Shown: positions 7,754-16,679 of the stretch, piece by piece
Position numbering within the stretch: the first letter of the stretch is position 1
Layout: each line of letters starts with the position of its first letter
Assembly: GCF_009176705.1 (NCBI RefSeq)
Contig: NZ_AP021846.1
Coordinates: 37,501-101,500, forward strand
Length of the DNA: 64,000 bases
Direction of reading: 5' to 3'
DNA from: Pseudoalteromonas sp. A25
GTDB lineage: Bacteria; Pseudomonadota; Gammaproteobacteria; Enterobacterales; Alteromonadaceae
Position numbers and translations under genes: made by a program
The notes under the pieces: generated by a model
Database searches by the model: none
What the model was told of the DNA's origin: nothing
The model's input: the letters and a program-made list of their open reading frames with translations, nothing else

Positions 7754-10459
7754 TTAACAGTAATGTGCTAAACATAGGGCTAGCTTATCCCGCTCTAGCG
7801 GTTTTGCAAGGTGTCTGTTAAAGCCAATTGCAATGGCGTGCGCTTTGTCTTCTGGCATCACGTCTGCCGTTAGGGCGATAATGGGGAGCTCATCAATACC
7901 TTTGAACTGACGTATGACGGCTGTCGCTTGATAGCCATCCATAATCGGCATTTGACAATCCATTAGCACAAGGTCGAACTGTCTATTTTTTACAGCTTCA
8001 ACGGCCTCTTGACCATTGGCGACAATGGTATGCTGAATATCAAAAGAATTGAGCATGGCTTTGATCACAACTTGGTTAACAGGGTTATCTTCTGCTACGA
8101 GCACATGTAAGCAATGTATTTGTGATATATCTATCTGCTCTAGCTGTTTATTTTGAGCGCTAGAGTTCAATAGTTTCATCTCGAGGGTAAATGTGCTGCC
8201 TTGACCTACGTCACTTTTAAGGCGTAGTTTTGCGCCCATAAGTTCAGCCAGCTCTTTGGCGATGGCCAAGCCTAGGCCTGTACCGCCATATTTACGGGAA
8301 GTGGAATTATCTGCTTGGCTAAATGCATTGAAAATAGTGTGTTGTTTATTCGCTTCAATGCCAATACCAGTGTCTATCACATTAAACAGTAAGTGTACTT
8401 GTTTGGTGCCATACTCTGCGGTGATGTCCAAAGTGACCCCGCCACGCTGGGTGAACTTGATTGCGTTGCTGCATAAATTTATCAAAACTTGCTCAATACG
8501 CATTTCATCCCCTAGTACCCAGGTGGGGCCTGGTAAGTTATGAGTGATTTGCCATGAGATACCTTTTTGCTGGGCGCTAGATGAGAACATGGTGTCAATT
8601 CTGTTAAGCAGCTCCTGCAAGTCAAAAGGGTGTTTGTCTATTTGAAGGCGGTTTGATTCTATCTTTGCAATATCAAGAATATCGTTAATTAGGTTTAGCA
8701 AGGTTTTAGATGCCGAACCTATCTTTTTTATATAGTCTTTTAATTCAAGGTTATTGTGGGTGGCACTGGCGAGTGAAGCAAATCCGATCACCGCGTTGAG
8801 TGGCGTGCGAATTTCATGGCTCATGTTTGCTAAAAATCTACTTTTTGCTTGATTGGCTCGGTCTGACTGCGCTTTGGCTTTGGCTAAAGAGCGCGTGCGT
8901 TGTTCAACTAAAGCATTTAGTGCGTGATGTTGATAATTGAATAGCAAGAGTATGTATATGATGAGTGCTGTGATACTTAATTGCAGGATCAGTAACATCA
9001 GAGTGAGCTTTTGATTAAGTCGAGAAGCATACTCATCTTTTACTGATAGCTCCATGCGCCACTTTTGGCCTGCAACAAATAACGTAATAATCTTTTTTTC
9101 TTGCTCATTGATTAATTGCTCCGGGCCAAAATTCTGATAAAAAACATCATTGTTACTGACATCGTAAAAAGCAATATTAAATAGTTTCGCCTGTGCTTGC
9201 TTTAGTGCTTCAGTCAGTAAGGTTTCAACTTGTATCACAGCTGTAGCATACCCTTTTATGGCGTATTCAGTGTTGGTAGCGCTTGGATCAAAAACAGGTG
9301 AAAATAATAAGTAAGCAGGCGCGGGGCGGCTGTCCTGTATTAAATATATGATATCACTGGCTTGAGGTTCTGTTGTTTGACTCGCATTAATCATTGCTTG
9401 TTTTCTATTGTTTTTCGAGTACACATTAAACCCAAGCGCCCCTTTGTTACCATTGAGTGGGGTGATATATTTCACAACGACGAGTGGGTCCAAAGGAGTA
9501 ATTGGCTCGCCCTTTACCTTGATGCCATCTCCATACAGCTGGGTTAGCTGAGTATTTAGTTGATCGCGTTGCTTTGCACTAATACGTACATTCCAAGACA
9601 GAGCACGTAAAAAGGAGTACTGGTTTCTCAGTTTACTAGCGATAGCGTCGAACTCTTGTCTTGAAAAGTGCTCACGAGCTTGCAGCTGGTTTGCTAGAGC
9701 TTGTATTGCCAACATGCTTTGATTCACATAGCGATACACGATATTTTCAAGAATTTGCATTTCACGCTGCGCATTCATGCTGGCGCTTTTTACATTACTT
9801 TGATTGTACAAGAAAGTAGTCAGTGCAACCGACATACATAGTACAATACAGGCTGAAAATGTGCTGGCTACATTATTTAATGGTTTGGAATCTGCCAGCC
9901 ATGGTTGCAATGCGATTAGCAGGGCAGGCGTAGCAATTAATACGCCTAAAGAATCACCTAGCCACCAAGCGAGCATATTGTGCCAATGATTAGCAAAGCT
10001 GTACTCAGGGTGATAGAAGCTCAGTGCAAACACCCCGATGTTGGCAGAGACTAAATTAATGATTACACCGACGAGACTAATGAAGTAGGCGATTTGGAGG
10101 CGGCTTTTTAAGTGCAGTGGGTGACCGAGCCAAGCTCTTAGAAGATAACCTCCAAGCAGTGCTTGTAATATTACGCCGAAGGCTATCATGCTGACTGCAA
10201 TTGTGTTCGGTACAGAGAGTTCGGTGAAGCTCCAACCATGAGCGGTTGTCCAATTAAACGCGATAGATGCAACGGCTAACCCTGGTACAAATCGCCACCC
10301 CCAAAAAAATACCCCGACCAAGGCCACGCCAGCAGGAAGCCATATCGGTAACACCTGATCTTGAAAAGCGAACACAGTCAATAACTTGCCAAATACAAAA
10401 TAGCTCAACATGAGGATGATGTAACTGAGCTGTGATTGCCATTGATGCTTAAAGTTCAT
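7754..10459 (-). CDS. Hybrid sensor kinase, MASE1-CHASE-HisKA-HATPase-REC
   Basis: This 901-residue membrane sensor has an N-terminal multi-helix MASE1 domain (about residues 1-210), a periplasmic CHASE-like domain (about 235-450), another membrane helix (about 490-512), a HisKA dimerisation domain with the phospho-accepting His548 in MSHEIRTPLNAV, an ATPase domain (NLCSNAIKFT, DTGIGI, GGTGLGLAI) and a C-terminal receiver with Asp834 in LVLMDCQMPIMDG. No HPt domain follows, so a separate phosphotransfer protein is needed. It is the first gene of the set with the hydrolase and the acyltransferase. The signal is unknown. Confidence 0.93.
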   Translation of the reverse strand: MNFKHQWQSQLSYIILMLSYFVFGKLLTVFAFQDQVLPIWLPAGVALVGVFFWGWRFVPGLAVASIAFNWTTAHGWSFTELSVPNTIAVSMIAFGVILQALLGGYLLRAWLGHPLHLKSRLQIAYFISLVGVIINLVSANIGVFALSFYHPEYSFANHWHNMLAWWLGDSLGVLIATPALLIALQPWLADSKPLNNVASTFSACIVLCMSVALTTFLYNQSNVKSASMNAQREMQILENIVYRYVNQSMLAIQALANQLQAREHFSRQEFDAIASKLRNQYSFLRALSWNVRISAKQRDQLNTQLTQLYGDGIKVKGEPITPLDPLVVVKYITPLNGNKGALGFNVYSKNNRKQAMINASQTTEPQASDIIYLIQDSRPAPAYLLFSPVFDPSATNTEYAIKGYATAVIQVETLLTEALKQAQAKLFNIAFYDVSNNDVFYQNFGPEQLINEQEKKIITLFVAGQKWRMELSVKDEYASRLNQKLTLMLLILQLSITALIIYILLLFNYQHHALNALVEQRTRSLAKAKAQSDRANQAKSRFLANMSHEIRTPLNAVIGFASLASATHNNLELKDYIKKIGSASKTLLNLINDILDIAKIESNRLQIDKHPFDLQELLNRIDTMFSSSAQQKGISWQITHNLPGPTWVLGDEMRIEQVLINLCSNAIKFTQRGGVTLDITAEYGTKQVHLLFNVIDTGIGIEANKQHTIFNAFSQADNSTSRKYGGTGLGLAIAKELAELMGAKLRLKSDVGQGSTFTLEMKLLNSSAQNKQLEQIDISQIHCLHVLVAEDNPVNQVVIKAMLNSFDIQHTIVANGQEAVEAVKNRQFDLVLMDCQMPIMDGYQATAVIRQFKGIDELPIIALTADVMPEDKAHAIAIGFNRHLAKPLERDKLALCLAHYC

Positions 10460-10673
10460 AAGTCATAGTTGTATTGAATTTTGATTGTAGCCACTAAGTA
10501 TAGCTGGCGGAGATGAGAGGGTAGCTATTCGCACATGCTACTTTGTATTCTGCCAGTTACGTGTGTTCGAATAATGTAACTCTATGAGATAATGTGGATT
10601 ATTTATTAAAAGAAGTAAAGTGTCGATTGTTATTTGCAAGATAAGAAGCGCATAGGATAGAAAGTGCAGATAT

Positions 10674-10703
10674 AAAAAAACCGCTTTAAAAAGCGGTTTT
10701 TTT
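10674..10703 (-). terminator. Terminator after the tRNA-Ser pair
   Basis: A perfect 13-bp stem, A7-CCGCTT (10674-10686) with AAGCGG-T7 (10691-10703), closes a TAAA loop. Read on the minus strand it directly follows tRNA-Ser(GCT). The flanking A and T runs make it usable in both directions. Confidence 0.92.
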
Positions 10704-10711
10704 ATAAGTAA

Positions 10712-10804
10712 TGGCGGAGAAGGAGGGATTCGAACCCTCGATAGGGCTACAAACCCTATACTCCCTTAGCAGGGGAGCGCCTTCAGCCACTCGGCCACCT
10801 CTCC
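10712..10804 (-). tRNA. tRNA-Ser(GCT)
   Basis: This 93-nt serine tRNA has the encoded CCA at its 3' end. On the minus strand it begins GGAGAGGTGGCCGAGTGG. The anticodon stem CTCCC/GGGAG closes the loop CTGCTAA with anticodon GCT (complement of 10768-10770), reading AGC and AGU. The long variable arm typical of serine tRNAs is present, and the T-arm contains GGTTCGAATCC. Confidence 0.97.
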
Positions 10805-10823
10805 GGCGCAAAACTGTAAAATA

Positions 10824-10914
10824 TGGCGGAGAGATAGGGATTTGAACCCTAGATACGCTATTAACGTATGCCGGTTTTCAAGACCGGTGCTTTCAACCAC
10901 TCAGCCATCTCTCC
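10824..10914 (-). tRNA. tRNA-Ser(TGA)
   Basis: This 91-nt serine tRNA with encoded CCA begins GGAGAGATGGCTGAGTGG on the minus strand. The loop CTTGAAA gives anticodon TGA (complement of 10878-10880), which reads UCA and other UCN codons. A long variable arm is present. It is 19 bases upstream of tRNA-Ser(GCT), and the two are very likely cotranscribed and share the terminator at 10674-10703. Confidence 0.97.
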
Positions 10915-11060
10915 ATGGGCAAAGATAATACTCAGCGAATTTGTTGCTGTAAACCGTTTTTAAACTGTTTGGCCAAAAATTAAACTAAATTTGTGAAATT
11001 AATTAATCATTGCCTAAAAATGAAGTAAATTGAGGTATTTGAAATGCACATGAGTAAAAA

Positions 11061-11095
11061 TTAAAGTGCTGCGGTTGGGAGTTACAGCACTTTAA
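11061..11095 (-). terminator. Terminator of the 47-residue ORF
   Basis: TTAAAGTGCTG (11061-11071) and CAGCACTTTAA (11085-11095) form a perfect 11-bp stem. Read on the minus strand it is followed by TTTTTA. It lies nine bases past the stop of the small ORF at 11104-11247, giving that ORF a complete transcription unit. Confidence 0.75.
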
Positions 11096-11103
11096 ACATA
11101 AAC

Positions 11104-11247
11104 TTATTTATAAAGCGTTACATGACTTAACGCCAGCAATTTACCTAGTCGGCTTAACAATGACATCCAGTCAAAAGTAACTTTTGCTGGTTCGATAGTG
11201 ACGGTGTTTGCTTGCGTGTTGCTGCACGCAGCAGCTGAATTAAGCAT
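11104..11247 (-). CDS. Small hypothetical protein, 47 aa
   Basis: This 47-residue reading frame begins with ATG (11247-11245) after AGGAG seven bases upstream, and is closed by an intrinsic terminator just past the stop. The product begins MLNSAAACSNTQANTV, continues with IEPAKVTFDWMSLLSR and ends LGKLLALSHVTLYK. The C-terminal half is amphipathic to hydrophobic with basic residues; there is a single cysteine and no obvious signal peptide. It sits in the 600-base gap between the serine tRNAs and the lipid-kinase gene. I do not recognise it. It could be a membrane-associated micropeptide. Confidence 0.55.
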   Translation of the reverse strand: MLNSAAACSNTQANTVTIEPAKVTFDWMSLLSRLGKLLALSHVTLYK

Positions 11248-11522
11248 GTTGACTCCTGCTTTATAGGTTGAATGAAAAACAAGGCTATTTTGCGCGCAAG
11301 CTGAGCAAAAATAAAACGATAAAAATTGTTTTTTCGGATAAAAAAAACTAATCCAATAGTTGTTTTTGCATGTGTTCTCTTGTAATTTTATTCAAGTTAC
11401 AAAATGAAATGTATAACAAAAATTTTATTGCCATCATTGTCTTAGTGTGTTTTTGGGTTTTTGCTTGAAAGTGGGTTTGAATAATTATTCAAGTTAATTA
11501 ATTTTGTTTCTAGTGAGGTTTT

Positions 11523-12362
11523 ATGCTGGTGGTTGTTAAACCCGGCGATAGTCAATGTAAACAAGCGCATATTCACTGGTTGCAAAGGCAAAATGAAGTA
11601 AAAAAACTGCATTGTTATTGGTTTTACACAACGCCAAACTTCAACGATGACCTGAATAAATTGCGCCGGCTTGTTGCTAGGCATTGTTTATTGGTGGTTA
11701 TAGGGGGGGATGGTACTATTCATTTAGCAGCTAACGCTTTGGTAGGATCGAGTTGTGAGCTTGCTATTTTACCTGCGGGCACAGGTAATGATTTCGCTCG
11801 TCAATTTAATCGCACAACCATGCAGTGGCGAGAAAGCGTTTTTTCTCATCGCAAAAGTCAGATTGATGTTGGGTTTATTAATCAGCGTTATTTTATCAAT
11901 GTAATGGGGCTTGGTTACAGTGCGCATGTAGTTAACGCCGTAAATAAAAGCAGTAAACGACACCCGTTAAGTTATATTTGGGCAGCACTCAAAGCGCTTT
12001 TTTCCTACCAAGGTGTATTTGTGCGTGTTGCGGGCTCCAAGGTTAATAAAAAAGTGATGATGTTGTTATTTGCAAATGGTCAATACTTTGCAGCTGGCAT
12101 AAAGTGCGCGCCTAACGCGACGCTGCACGATGGGTGTCTACAAGTTGTCAGTGTATCGCCCGACTCGCATTGGGCACGAGTAAAGACCTTTTTAATGATG
12201 CTATGTGCTAAACATGAGAAAATTAGTTGTGTCTCTGTCAGTTGTGGCCGCCACTTTGACATAGTGACGCCCGATCTCGACATCGAAGCGGATGGAGAGT
12301 TGGTTGGCAAAACTCCAGCGGTTATTGGCATTCGCCAAAAAGCGCTTACGTTACGGGGTTGA
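11523..12362 (+). CDS. Diacylglycerol/lipid kinase family protein
   Basis: This 279-residue protein has the diacylglycerol-kinase catalytic domain. The nucleotide-binding GGDGT is at residues 61-65 and PAGTGNDFAR at 84-93, followed by the C-terminal beta-sandwich half with a DxEADGE-like motif (DLDIEADGE near residue 258), which contributes to the active site. Members such as YegS, BmrU and DgkB phosphorylate lipids or related substrates, using ATP, at the cytoplasmic face of the membrane. The exact substrate here cannot be read. The gene stands alone, with the YggN-like gene facing it. Confidence 0.9.
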   Translation: MLVVVKPGDSQCKQAHIHWLQRQNEVKKLHCYWFYTTPNFNDDLNKLRRLVARHCLLVVIGGDGTIHLAANALVGSSCELAILPAGTGNDFARQFNRTTMQWRESVFSHRKSQIDVGFINQRYFINVMGLGYSAHVVNAVNKSSKRHPLSYIWAALKALFSYQGVFVRVAGSKVNKKVMMLLFANGQYFAAGIKCAPNATLHDGCLQVVSVSPDSHWARVKTFLMMLCAKHEKISCVSVSCGRHFDIVTPDLDIEADGELVGKTPAVIGIRQKALTLRG

Positions 12363-12382
12363 GATTGCAAGCTAATTAAAAA

Positions 12383-12400
12383 AGCCGATATAAATCGGCT
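12383..12400 (-). terminator. Intrinsic terminator of the YggN-like gene
   Basis: AGCCGAT (12383-12389) and ATCGGCT (12394-12400) pair around four bases. On the minus strand the stem is followed by TTTTTAATT, as expected for termination of the gene ending at 12425. Confidence 0.8.
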
Positions 12401-12424
12401 GTTAGGTAGGGAGATAGATATTTG

Positions 12425-13222
12425 TTAATGCTTTAGGTTAAAGAGCTGATAACCTGAAAATGCTGGTATTTGCTGTTGTAGTTGAGACTCTGTTTTGGCA
12501 ATAACGGAAAACTGTCCACATAGTGCATTAGCTTGTTGCTCTATATTCTGAGCTTGCATATGTACCTTGTCTTCAATTTGCTGGCCCATGTCTTTCATTC
12601 GTTGCTCGAACGCCGCCATATCACCACCGGAATTGCTCATTTGCGAGCCAATGGCCATTAGAATACTACCAATTGATTCCATCATGGCACCTTCTACTGC
12701 TGTTTCGATCCTCTCTTCAAACTGTTGTTCAAAATTACTGCCAAACTCATTGAAAGTTTTTTCTCCCATAACAAAAGCGCCTTGCTGATAAAAAGTTTCG
12801 CTGACCTCACTCTCTACGTCTTTAAGTAAAGAGCTCAAAGAGCCAAACTCTTTTAGTTCGAATGCATTAGCAACCTCTTCAAGTGCCACACCCGCTATTT
12901 TAATGCCATCAAGCGCTATATTGGCCACTTGTGGAAGTTTTGCTCTGAGTTCATCTGCGTAGTTTGCAACAGCGGTTTGCTGCTCTGTATTTAAGGCTAT
13001 TACAGCACCATCAATGAATACTTGTCCGTTGTCAGTAATGCGCAGCTTACTATTATTGTTGCTGTTAGTGATGAAGAGTTCATCAGGTGTGATACGAACA
13101 TCATTTTGAAAGTCTACTTCACACTGCTCTGAACTAAATTGTACATGTGTGTTGTCCGCCTGTGAGTGTGCAAAAGATGCTGAGCTCAATGTCATTGCTG
13201 CTAATAATGCGATTTTTTTCAT
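12425..13222 (-). CDS. DUF2884 (YggN-like) periplasmic protein
   Basis: This 265-residue protein has a signal peptide cut after about residue 18 (SSASFAHS). The mature part has the DUF2884 pattern: an early cysteine in SEQCEVDFQNDVRI, a beta-rich LRITDNGQVFIDG segment, then LNTEQQTAVANYADELRAKLP, a glycine/alanine-rich helix region and a late cysteine in ANALCGQF. YggN homologues are periplasmic and of unknown function. It is a single-gene unit with its own terminator. Confidence 0.82.
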   Translation of the reverse strand: MKKIALLAAMTLSSASFAHSQADNTHVQFSSEQCEVDFQNDVRITPDELFITNSNNNSKLRITDNGQVFIDGAVIALNTEQQTAVANYADELRAKLPQVANIALDGIKIAGVALEEVANAFELKEFGSLSSLLKDVESEVSETFYQQGAFVMGEKTFNEFGSNFEQQFEERIETAVEGAMMESIGSILMAIGSQMSNSGGDMAAFEQRMKDMGQQIEDKVHMQAQNIEQQANALCGQFSVIAKTESQLQQQIPAFSGYQLFNLKH

Positions 13223-13536
13223 TTGATAAACCCTTAACGAGAATAGATATACCTATGACTATTCAAGTCTGATGCCAATAATTAAAATATATAAATATCA
13301 ATTGGTTAATGTTTTTCTCTCACATTGGTTTGAAATTAACGTTTAGTTTTTTGACCATAATTTAGCTAGTTTGACTAAAACAAGAACAGTGATAAAAATT
13401 TTTTATTAAAACGATAAAAAACTCTCACTTTTCAGATTTGTTTTTTCCAGCTAAATACTCATTTAGGTGAACAGATCACATTAAGGTGCTTATGTATTCA
13501 CCGAGTAACTATTATTAACACTTATTGGAGTGGGTT
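13223..13536. other. AT-rich intergenic gap
   Basis: This gap between two divergent genes is strongly AT-rich, with runs such as AAAATTTTTTATTAAAACGATAAAAAA near 13395-13421. I see no RNA gene, repeat or convincing reading frame. It presumably holds the promoters of both neighbours. Confidence 0.5.
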
Positions 13537-13719
13537 GTGGGTAAGACATTTTCTTATGATGCGCTTGACGATGATTTTGTAGATGACGAATACGAGAACC
13601 TCGGTCGTAATCAGCATGATAAGCAAAAGCGAAAGGTAAAGAAAAAGCTCGATGACTATCTTGAACAAAAGCGCTTGCGCAAAAATTTAGGTGAAGATGA
13701 TTTCGATTATCTTGATTAG
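13537..13719 (+). CDS. PA3496-family small protein
   Basis: This 60-residue, highly charged protein has an acidic N-terminal half (DALDDDFVDDEYENLG), a basic middle (KQKRKVKKKLDDYLEQKRLRKNLG) and an acidic end (EDDFDYLD). The DDYLEQKRLRK segment matches the small family named after Pseudomonas PA3496, annotated as putative envelope-integrity proteins. GTG 13537 is preferred because GGAG lies six bases before it; a TTG at 13525 would overlap that site. A bidirectional terminator follows directly. The role is not established. Confidence 0.7.
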   Translation: MGKTFSYDALDDDFVDDEYENLGRNQHDKQKRKVKKKLDDYLEQKRLRKNLGEDDFDYLD

Positions 13720-13721
13720 TT

Positions 13722-13747
13722 AAAAAGGAGGCCTCGGCCTCCTTTTT
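13722..13747. terminator. Bidirectional terminator
   Basis: AAAAAGGAGGC (13722-13732) and GCCTCCTTTTT (13737-13747) form an 11-bp stem with A and T runs on both sides. It serves both the PA3496-family gene and the facing glutathione peroxidase gene. Confidence 0.9.
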
Positions 13748-13756
13748 AATGCCTAC

Positions 13757-14236
13757 TTATTTGAGTGCTAATTCAATATGTTTAACGAGCTTTACGGGCT
13801 TTGTGGTTGGCGAAAAGCGCTTTTGTGGTACACCATCGCGACCAATAAGAAACTTAGTAAAGTTCCATTTTATTCGTTTGCCGAAAACCCCCGGTAAAGT
13901 GTTTTGCAGATAAGTGAATAGCGGATGTGCATGTGGTCCATTGACCTCTACTTTTTCCATCATCGTAAAGTCAACGCCGAAATTAATCAGGCATCCTTGT
14001 TGGATCTGTACAGCATCACCTGGCTCTTGCCCGCCAAATTGATTGCATGGAAACCCCAGAATGACTAAGCCTTGCGCTTGGTACTGTTGGTGCAGTGCCT
14101 GAAGCCCTTCATACTGTGGTGTGAAGCCACACTCGCTGGCTGTATTAACGATCAGCACAACTTTATTTCTGAGTTGCTCTAAGTCGAATGGCTGTCCCTG
14201 CAATGTGGTTGCGGTGAACTGATAAAGGTTGGACAT
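13757..14236 (-). CDS. Glutathione peroxidase family protein
   Basis: This 159-residue thiol peroxidase reduces hydrogen peroxide or organic peroxides. The active-site motif NTASECGFTPQYEGL puts the peroxidatic cysteine at residue 36; it is Cys, not selenocysteine. Gln and Trp of the catalytic tetrad are in CNQFGGQEPG and IKWNFTKFLIG. A second cysteine in GFPCNQF may act as an electron-transfer partner. Bacterial homologues (BtuE-like) often use thioredoxin rather than glutathione. It lies 37 bases downstream of the LysR gene on the same strand and may be cotranscribed with it. Confidence 0.93.
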   Translation of the reverse strand: MSNLYQFTATTLQGQPFDLEQLRNKVVLIVNTASECGFTPQYEGLQALHQQYQAQGLVILGFPCNQFGGQEPGDAVQIQQGCLINFGVDFTMMEKVEVNGPHAHPLFTYLQNTLPGVFGKRIKWNFTKFLIGRDGVPQKRFSPTTKPVKLVKHIELALK

Positions 14237-14273
14237 GTTCGATTTCCTTTGTGTCTATTCAATATTTGATTTG

Positions 14274-15149
14274 TTAGGGAGTAGCAAAGCTGTCGATTAA
14301 AAACTCAATGAGTAAGCGCACTCGATAAGGCATCAGATCTCTACGCGGATAAACAAGCCAAGTGGCCCCATCATTTACCTGAAATGACTCTAATACGTAC
14401 TCTAGCTTACCCTGATCAACATAAGGTTGAGCAATGTCCTTGGCTAAATGGGCGACTCCCAATCCTGCCAAACATGCGTTGATAAGTGCAAAAGAGTTGT
14501 TGCTGCGCCAGTTTCCTGCGACTTTAATTTCTTCTATTTGATCACAGATGTTAAAGCGCCAGCGCCCTTGCGATGCTGATAAGCAGTTATGTTGACATAA
14601 TTCGTATGGGTGACGAATGTTACCGTGGATGTTTTGATAGCCTTTACTGACCACCCATGTCATGGGGCGTGGGCACAATTTGCGAGCGATTAAATTAGAG
14701 TCTTGAAGTAAGCCAAAGCGTATTGCGAGGTCAAATCCCTCTTCGACTAAATCAACATTGCGATTATTGAAGTCAATATCCACACTGACCTCAGGGTAAA
14801 CTTTGATAAACTCAGCGATTCGAGGAGTCACATGATTGGCGACAAACTCGCCAGCGGCTGCAATCTTGATCTGCCCTTTAGGGGTGTTTTGTACACCTTG
14901 GACATGGTTGGTTGCATCAATCAACTCTTGTTGTATCACCTTTAACTTAGTGGCATATTGCCGCCCGGCATCGGTTAAGTTTTGTGAGCGTGTTGTTCGC
15001 TGGATGAGTGTTGTACCTAAGCGCTTTTCTAGTTGTTGGATCTGGCGACTTACATACGATGTTGATGTTTCGAGTTTTTCGGCCGCTTTACTAAAGCTAC
15101 CTTGCTCTACGACAGCAAGAAACACCTCAAGACCTTGCCAAATAACCAT
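14274..15149 (-). CDS. LysR family transcriptional regulator
   Basis: This 291-residue regulator has an N-terminal winged helix-turn-helix (LEVFLAVVEQGSFSKAAEKL, then TSTSYVSRQIQQLEKRLG) and a C-terminal effector-binding domain (GQIKIAAAGEF onward). It is divergent from the alcohol dehydrogenase gene, the classical arrangement for a LysR regulator and its target. A TATAAT box at 15181-15186 lies in the shared region. The inducer is unknown; an aldehyde or an oxidative signal would fit the neighbours but is a guess. Confidence 0.94.
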   Translation of the reverse strand: MVIWQGLEVFLAVVEQGSFSKAAEKLETSTSYVSRQIQQLEKRLGTTLIQRTTRSQNLTDAGRQYATKLKVIQQELIDATNHVQGVQNTPKGQIKIAAAGEFVANHVTPRIAEFIKVYPEVSVDIDFNNRNVDLVEEGFDLAIRFGLLQDSNLIARKLCPRPMTWVVSKGYQNIHGNIRHPYELCQHNCLSASQGRWRFNICDQIEEIKVAGNWRSNNSFALINACLAGLGVAHLAKDIAQPYVDQGKLEYVLESFQVNDGATWLVYPRRDLMPYRVRLLIEFLIDSFATP

Positions 15150-15329
15150 AGGTTCACCAATTTTTAGACAATAATCTAATTATAATGGATTTATTATTGC
15201 TATGAGGCAAAAGTTATTTGTGTGTCTAGTGTGTTTGTTATGGCTGCGTTTGACTACACTAGTATTCTTAAACGACAGGCGGGTATTAACCTGCCCTATG
15301 ACTGCGATGAGCAATTTATGGAGCGAAAC

Positions 15330-16484
15330 ATGCTAAATTTCAGCTTTGTTAACCCAACGCAAATACACTTTGGCGAAGGGCAAATATCTAGTTTAACTTC
15401 CAGCATCCCTCAAGATGCTAAAGTACTGGTTGTGTATGGTGGTGGTAGCATTAAAAAAAATGGTGTGTATGAGCAAGTAAGTAACGCGCTTAATGCTCAC
15501 ACTTGGGGTGAGTTTGCTGGCATTGAGCCTAACCCGAGTTATCAAACTTGTATGCAAGCGGTTGCTATGGTACGAGAACAAGGGTACGACTATATCCTCG
15601 CAGTGGGAGGCGGCTCGGTTATTGATGGTTGCAAATTTATTGCCGCAGCGGCGTTGTTTGATGGAGAACCGTGGGACATTCTGGGCAAAGGCGCAGAGGT
15701 CAAATCTGCTTTACCATTAGGTGTGGTTTTAACCTTGCCAGCCACAGGTTCTGAGTCAAATAGTTTTAGTGTTATCTCGAATAAAGACACAAACGATAAG
15801 TTGCCATTTGCGACTACCTTAGTTCAGCCACAGTTTGCGGTACTCGATCCAGATGTTATGAAGACTCTGCCTGAGCGCCAGCTTGCCAATGGGGTGGTTG
15901 ATGCGTTCGTGCATACGATGGAACAATATTTGACTTACCCCGTTAATGCAAAAGTGCAAGACCGCTTTGCTGAAGGGTTATTGCTCACTCTAATGGAAGA
16001 AGGGCCGAGCGTGTTTGGTCAGGATGTCTCTTATGAGGTACGAGCTAACGTCATGTGGTCGGCCACGATGGCCCTCAATGGTTTAATTGGTGCAGGTGTC
16101 CCACAGGATTGGGGAACACATATGATTGGACACGAACTCACTGCGGTTTATGGGCTAGATCATGCTCAAACGCTTGCGATTGTTTTGCCTCGTATGATGG
16201 AAGAGCAAAAAGAGCCCAAGCGAGACAAACTACTACAATATGCGCAACGCGTACTGGGGCTGGATACTTCGGATCCTGACGCGGCTATCGAGCAAGCGAT
16301 TGCAAAAACCGAAGCCTTTTTTCACAGTGTTAATATGCCAACGCGTCTAAGAGATTATGGTCTTGGTGAAGAAGTGGCAGATAAAATTGTTGCTCAACTT
16401 GAGCGTCACGGCATGACAGCATTAGGGGAACACCAATCCGTAACACTTGATAAAAGTCGTAATATCCTGTTGCGAAGCGTGTGA
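15330..16484 (+). CDS. yqhD: YqhD-type iron/zinc alcohol dehydrogenase
   Basis: This 384-residue enzyme of the metal-dependent alcohol dehydrogenase family matches the NADPH-dependent aldehyde reductase YqhD (387 residues). Visible features are FSFVNPTQIHFGEGQI at the start, the nucleotide-binding VVYGGGSIKKNG and AVGGGSVIDG, and metal ligands in VDAFVHTMEQYLTYP (Asp, His) and THMIGHELTAVYGLDHAQT (two His). ATG 15330 has GGAG six bases before it and gives the normal length. An in-frame start at 15222 would add 36 unrelated residues. The likely job is detoxification of short aldehydes, regulated by the divergent LysR. Confidence 0.9.
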   Translation: MLNFSFVNPTQIHFGEGQISSLTSSIPQDAKVLVVYGGGSIKKNGVYEQVSNALNAHTWGEFAGIEPNPSYQTCMQAVAMVREQGYDYILAVGGGSVIDGCKFIAAAALFDGEPWDILGKGAEVKSALPLGVVLTLPATGSESNSFSVISNKDTNDKLPFATTLVQPQFAVLDPDVMKTLPERQLANGVVDAFVHTMEQYLTYPVNAKVQDRFAEGLLLTLMEEGPSVFGQDVSYEVRANVMWSATMALNGLIGAGVPQDWGTHMIGHELTAVYGLDHAQTLAIVLPRMMEEQKEPKRDKLLQYAQRVLGLDTSDPDAAIEQAIAKTEAFFHSVNMPTRLRDYGLGEEVADKIVAQLERHGMTALGEHQSVTLDKSRNILLRSV

Positions 16485-16492
16485 TAAAAATA

Positions 16493-16520
16493 GCTTGACG
16501 TGTTCAGTGTCACGTCAAGC
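16493..16520. terminator. Hairpin after yqhD, no T run
   Basis: GCTTGACGTG (16493-16502) and CACGTCAAGC (16511-16520) form a perfect 10-bp stem with an eight-base loop, nine bases after the yqhD stop. No T run follows on the plus strand, so it may act as a weak or factor-assisted terminator, or protect the 3' end. Confidence 0.5.
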
Positions 16521-16679
16521 AACTTGCTTATCAACAGCATCGCCCTTACTCGTCAATTCAAGTTGTTAAATTTGTCATTATTTTATACTCAGCCGGCTGT
16601 TTTTCCTGTCTTTCAAGAAGATATTTGTTAAGGTTGACAGCATAGAAAGCAAATTTAATCGTATAGGTTGGAGAACATA

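Noticed and set aside
13261..13310. Possible second copy of the 1301-1435 repeat ends (ATCAATTGGTTAAT)
   Set aside because: It matches only part of the end sequence and has no partner, so chance similarity is likely.
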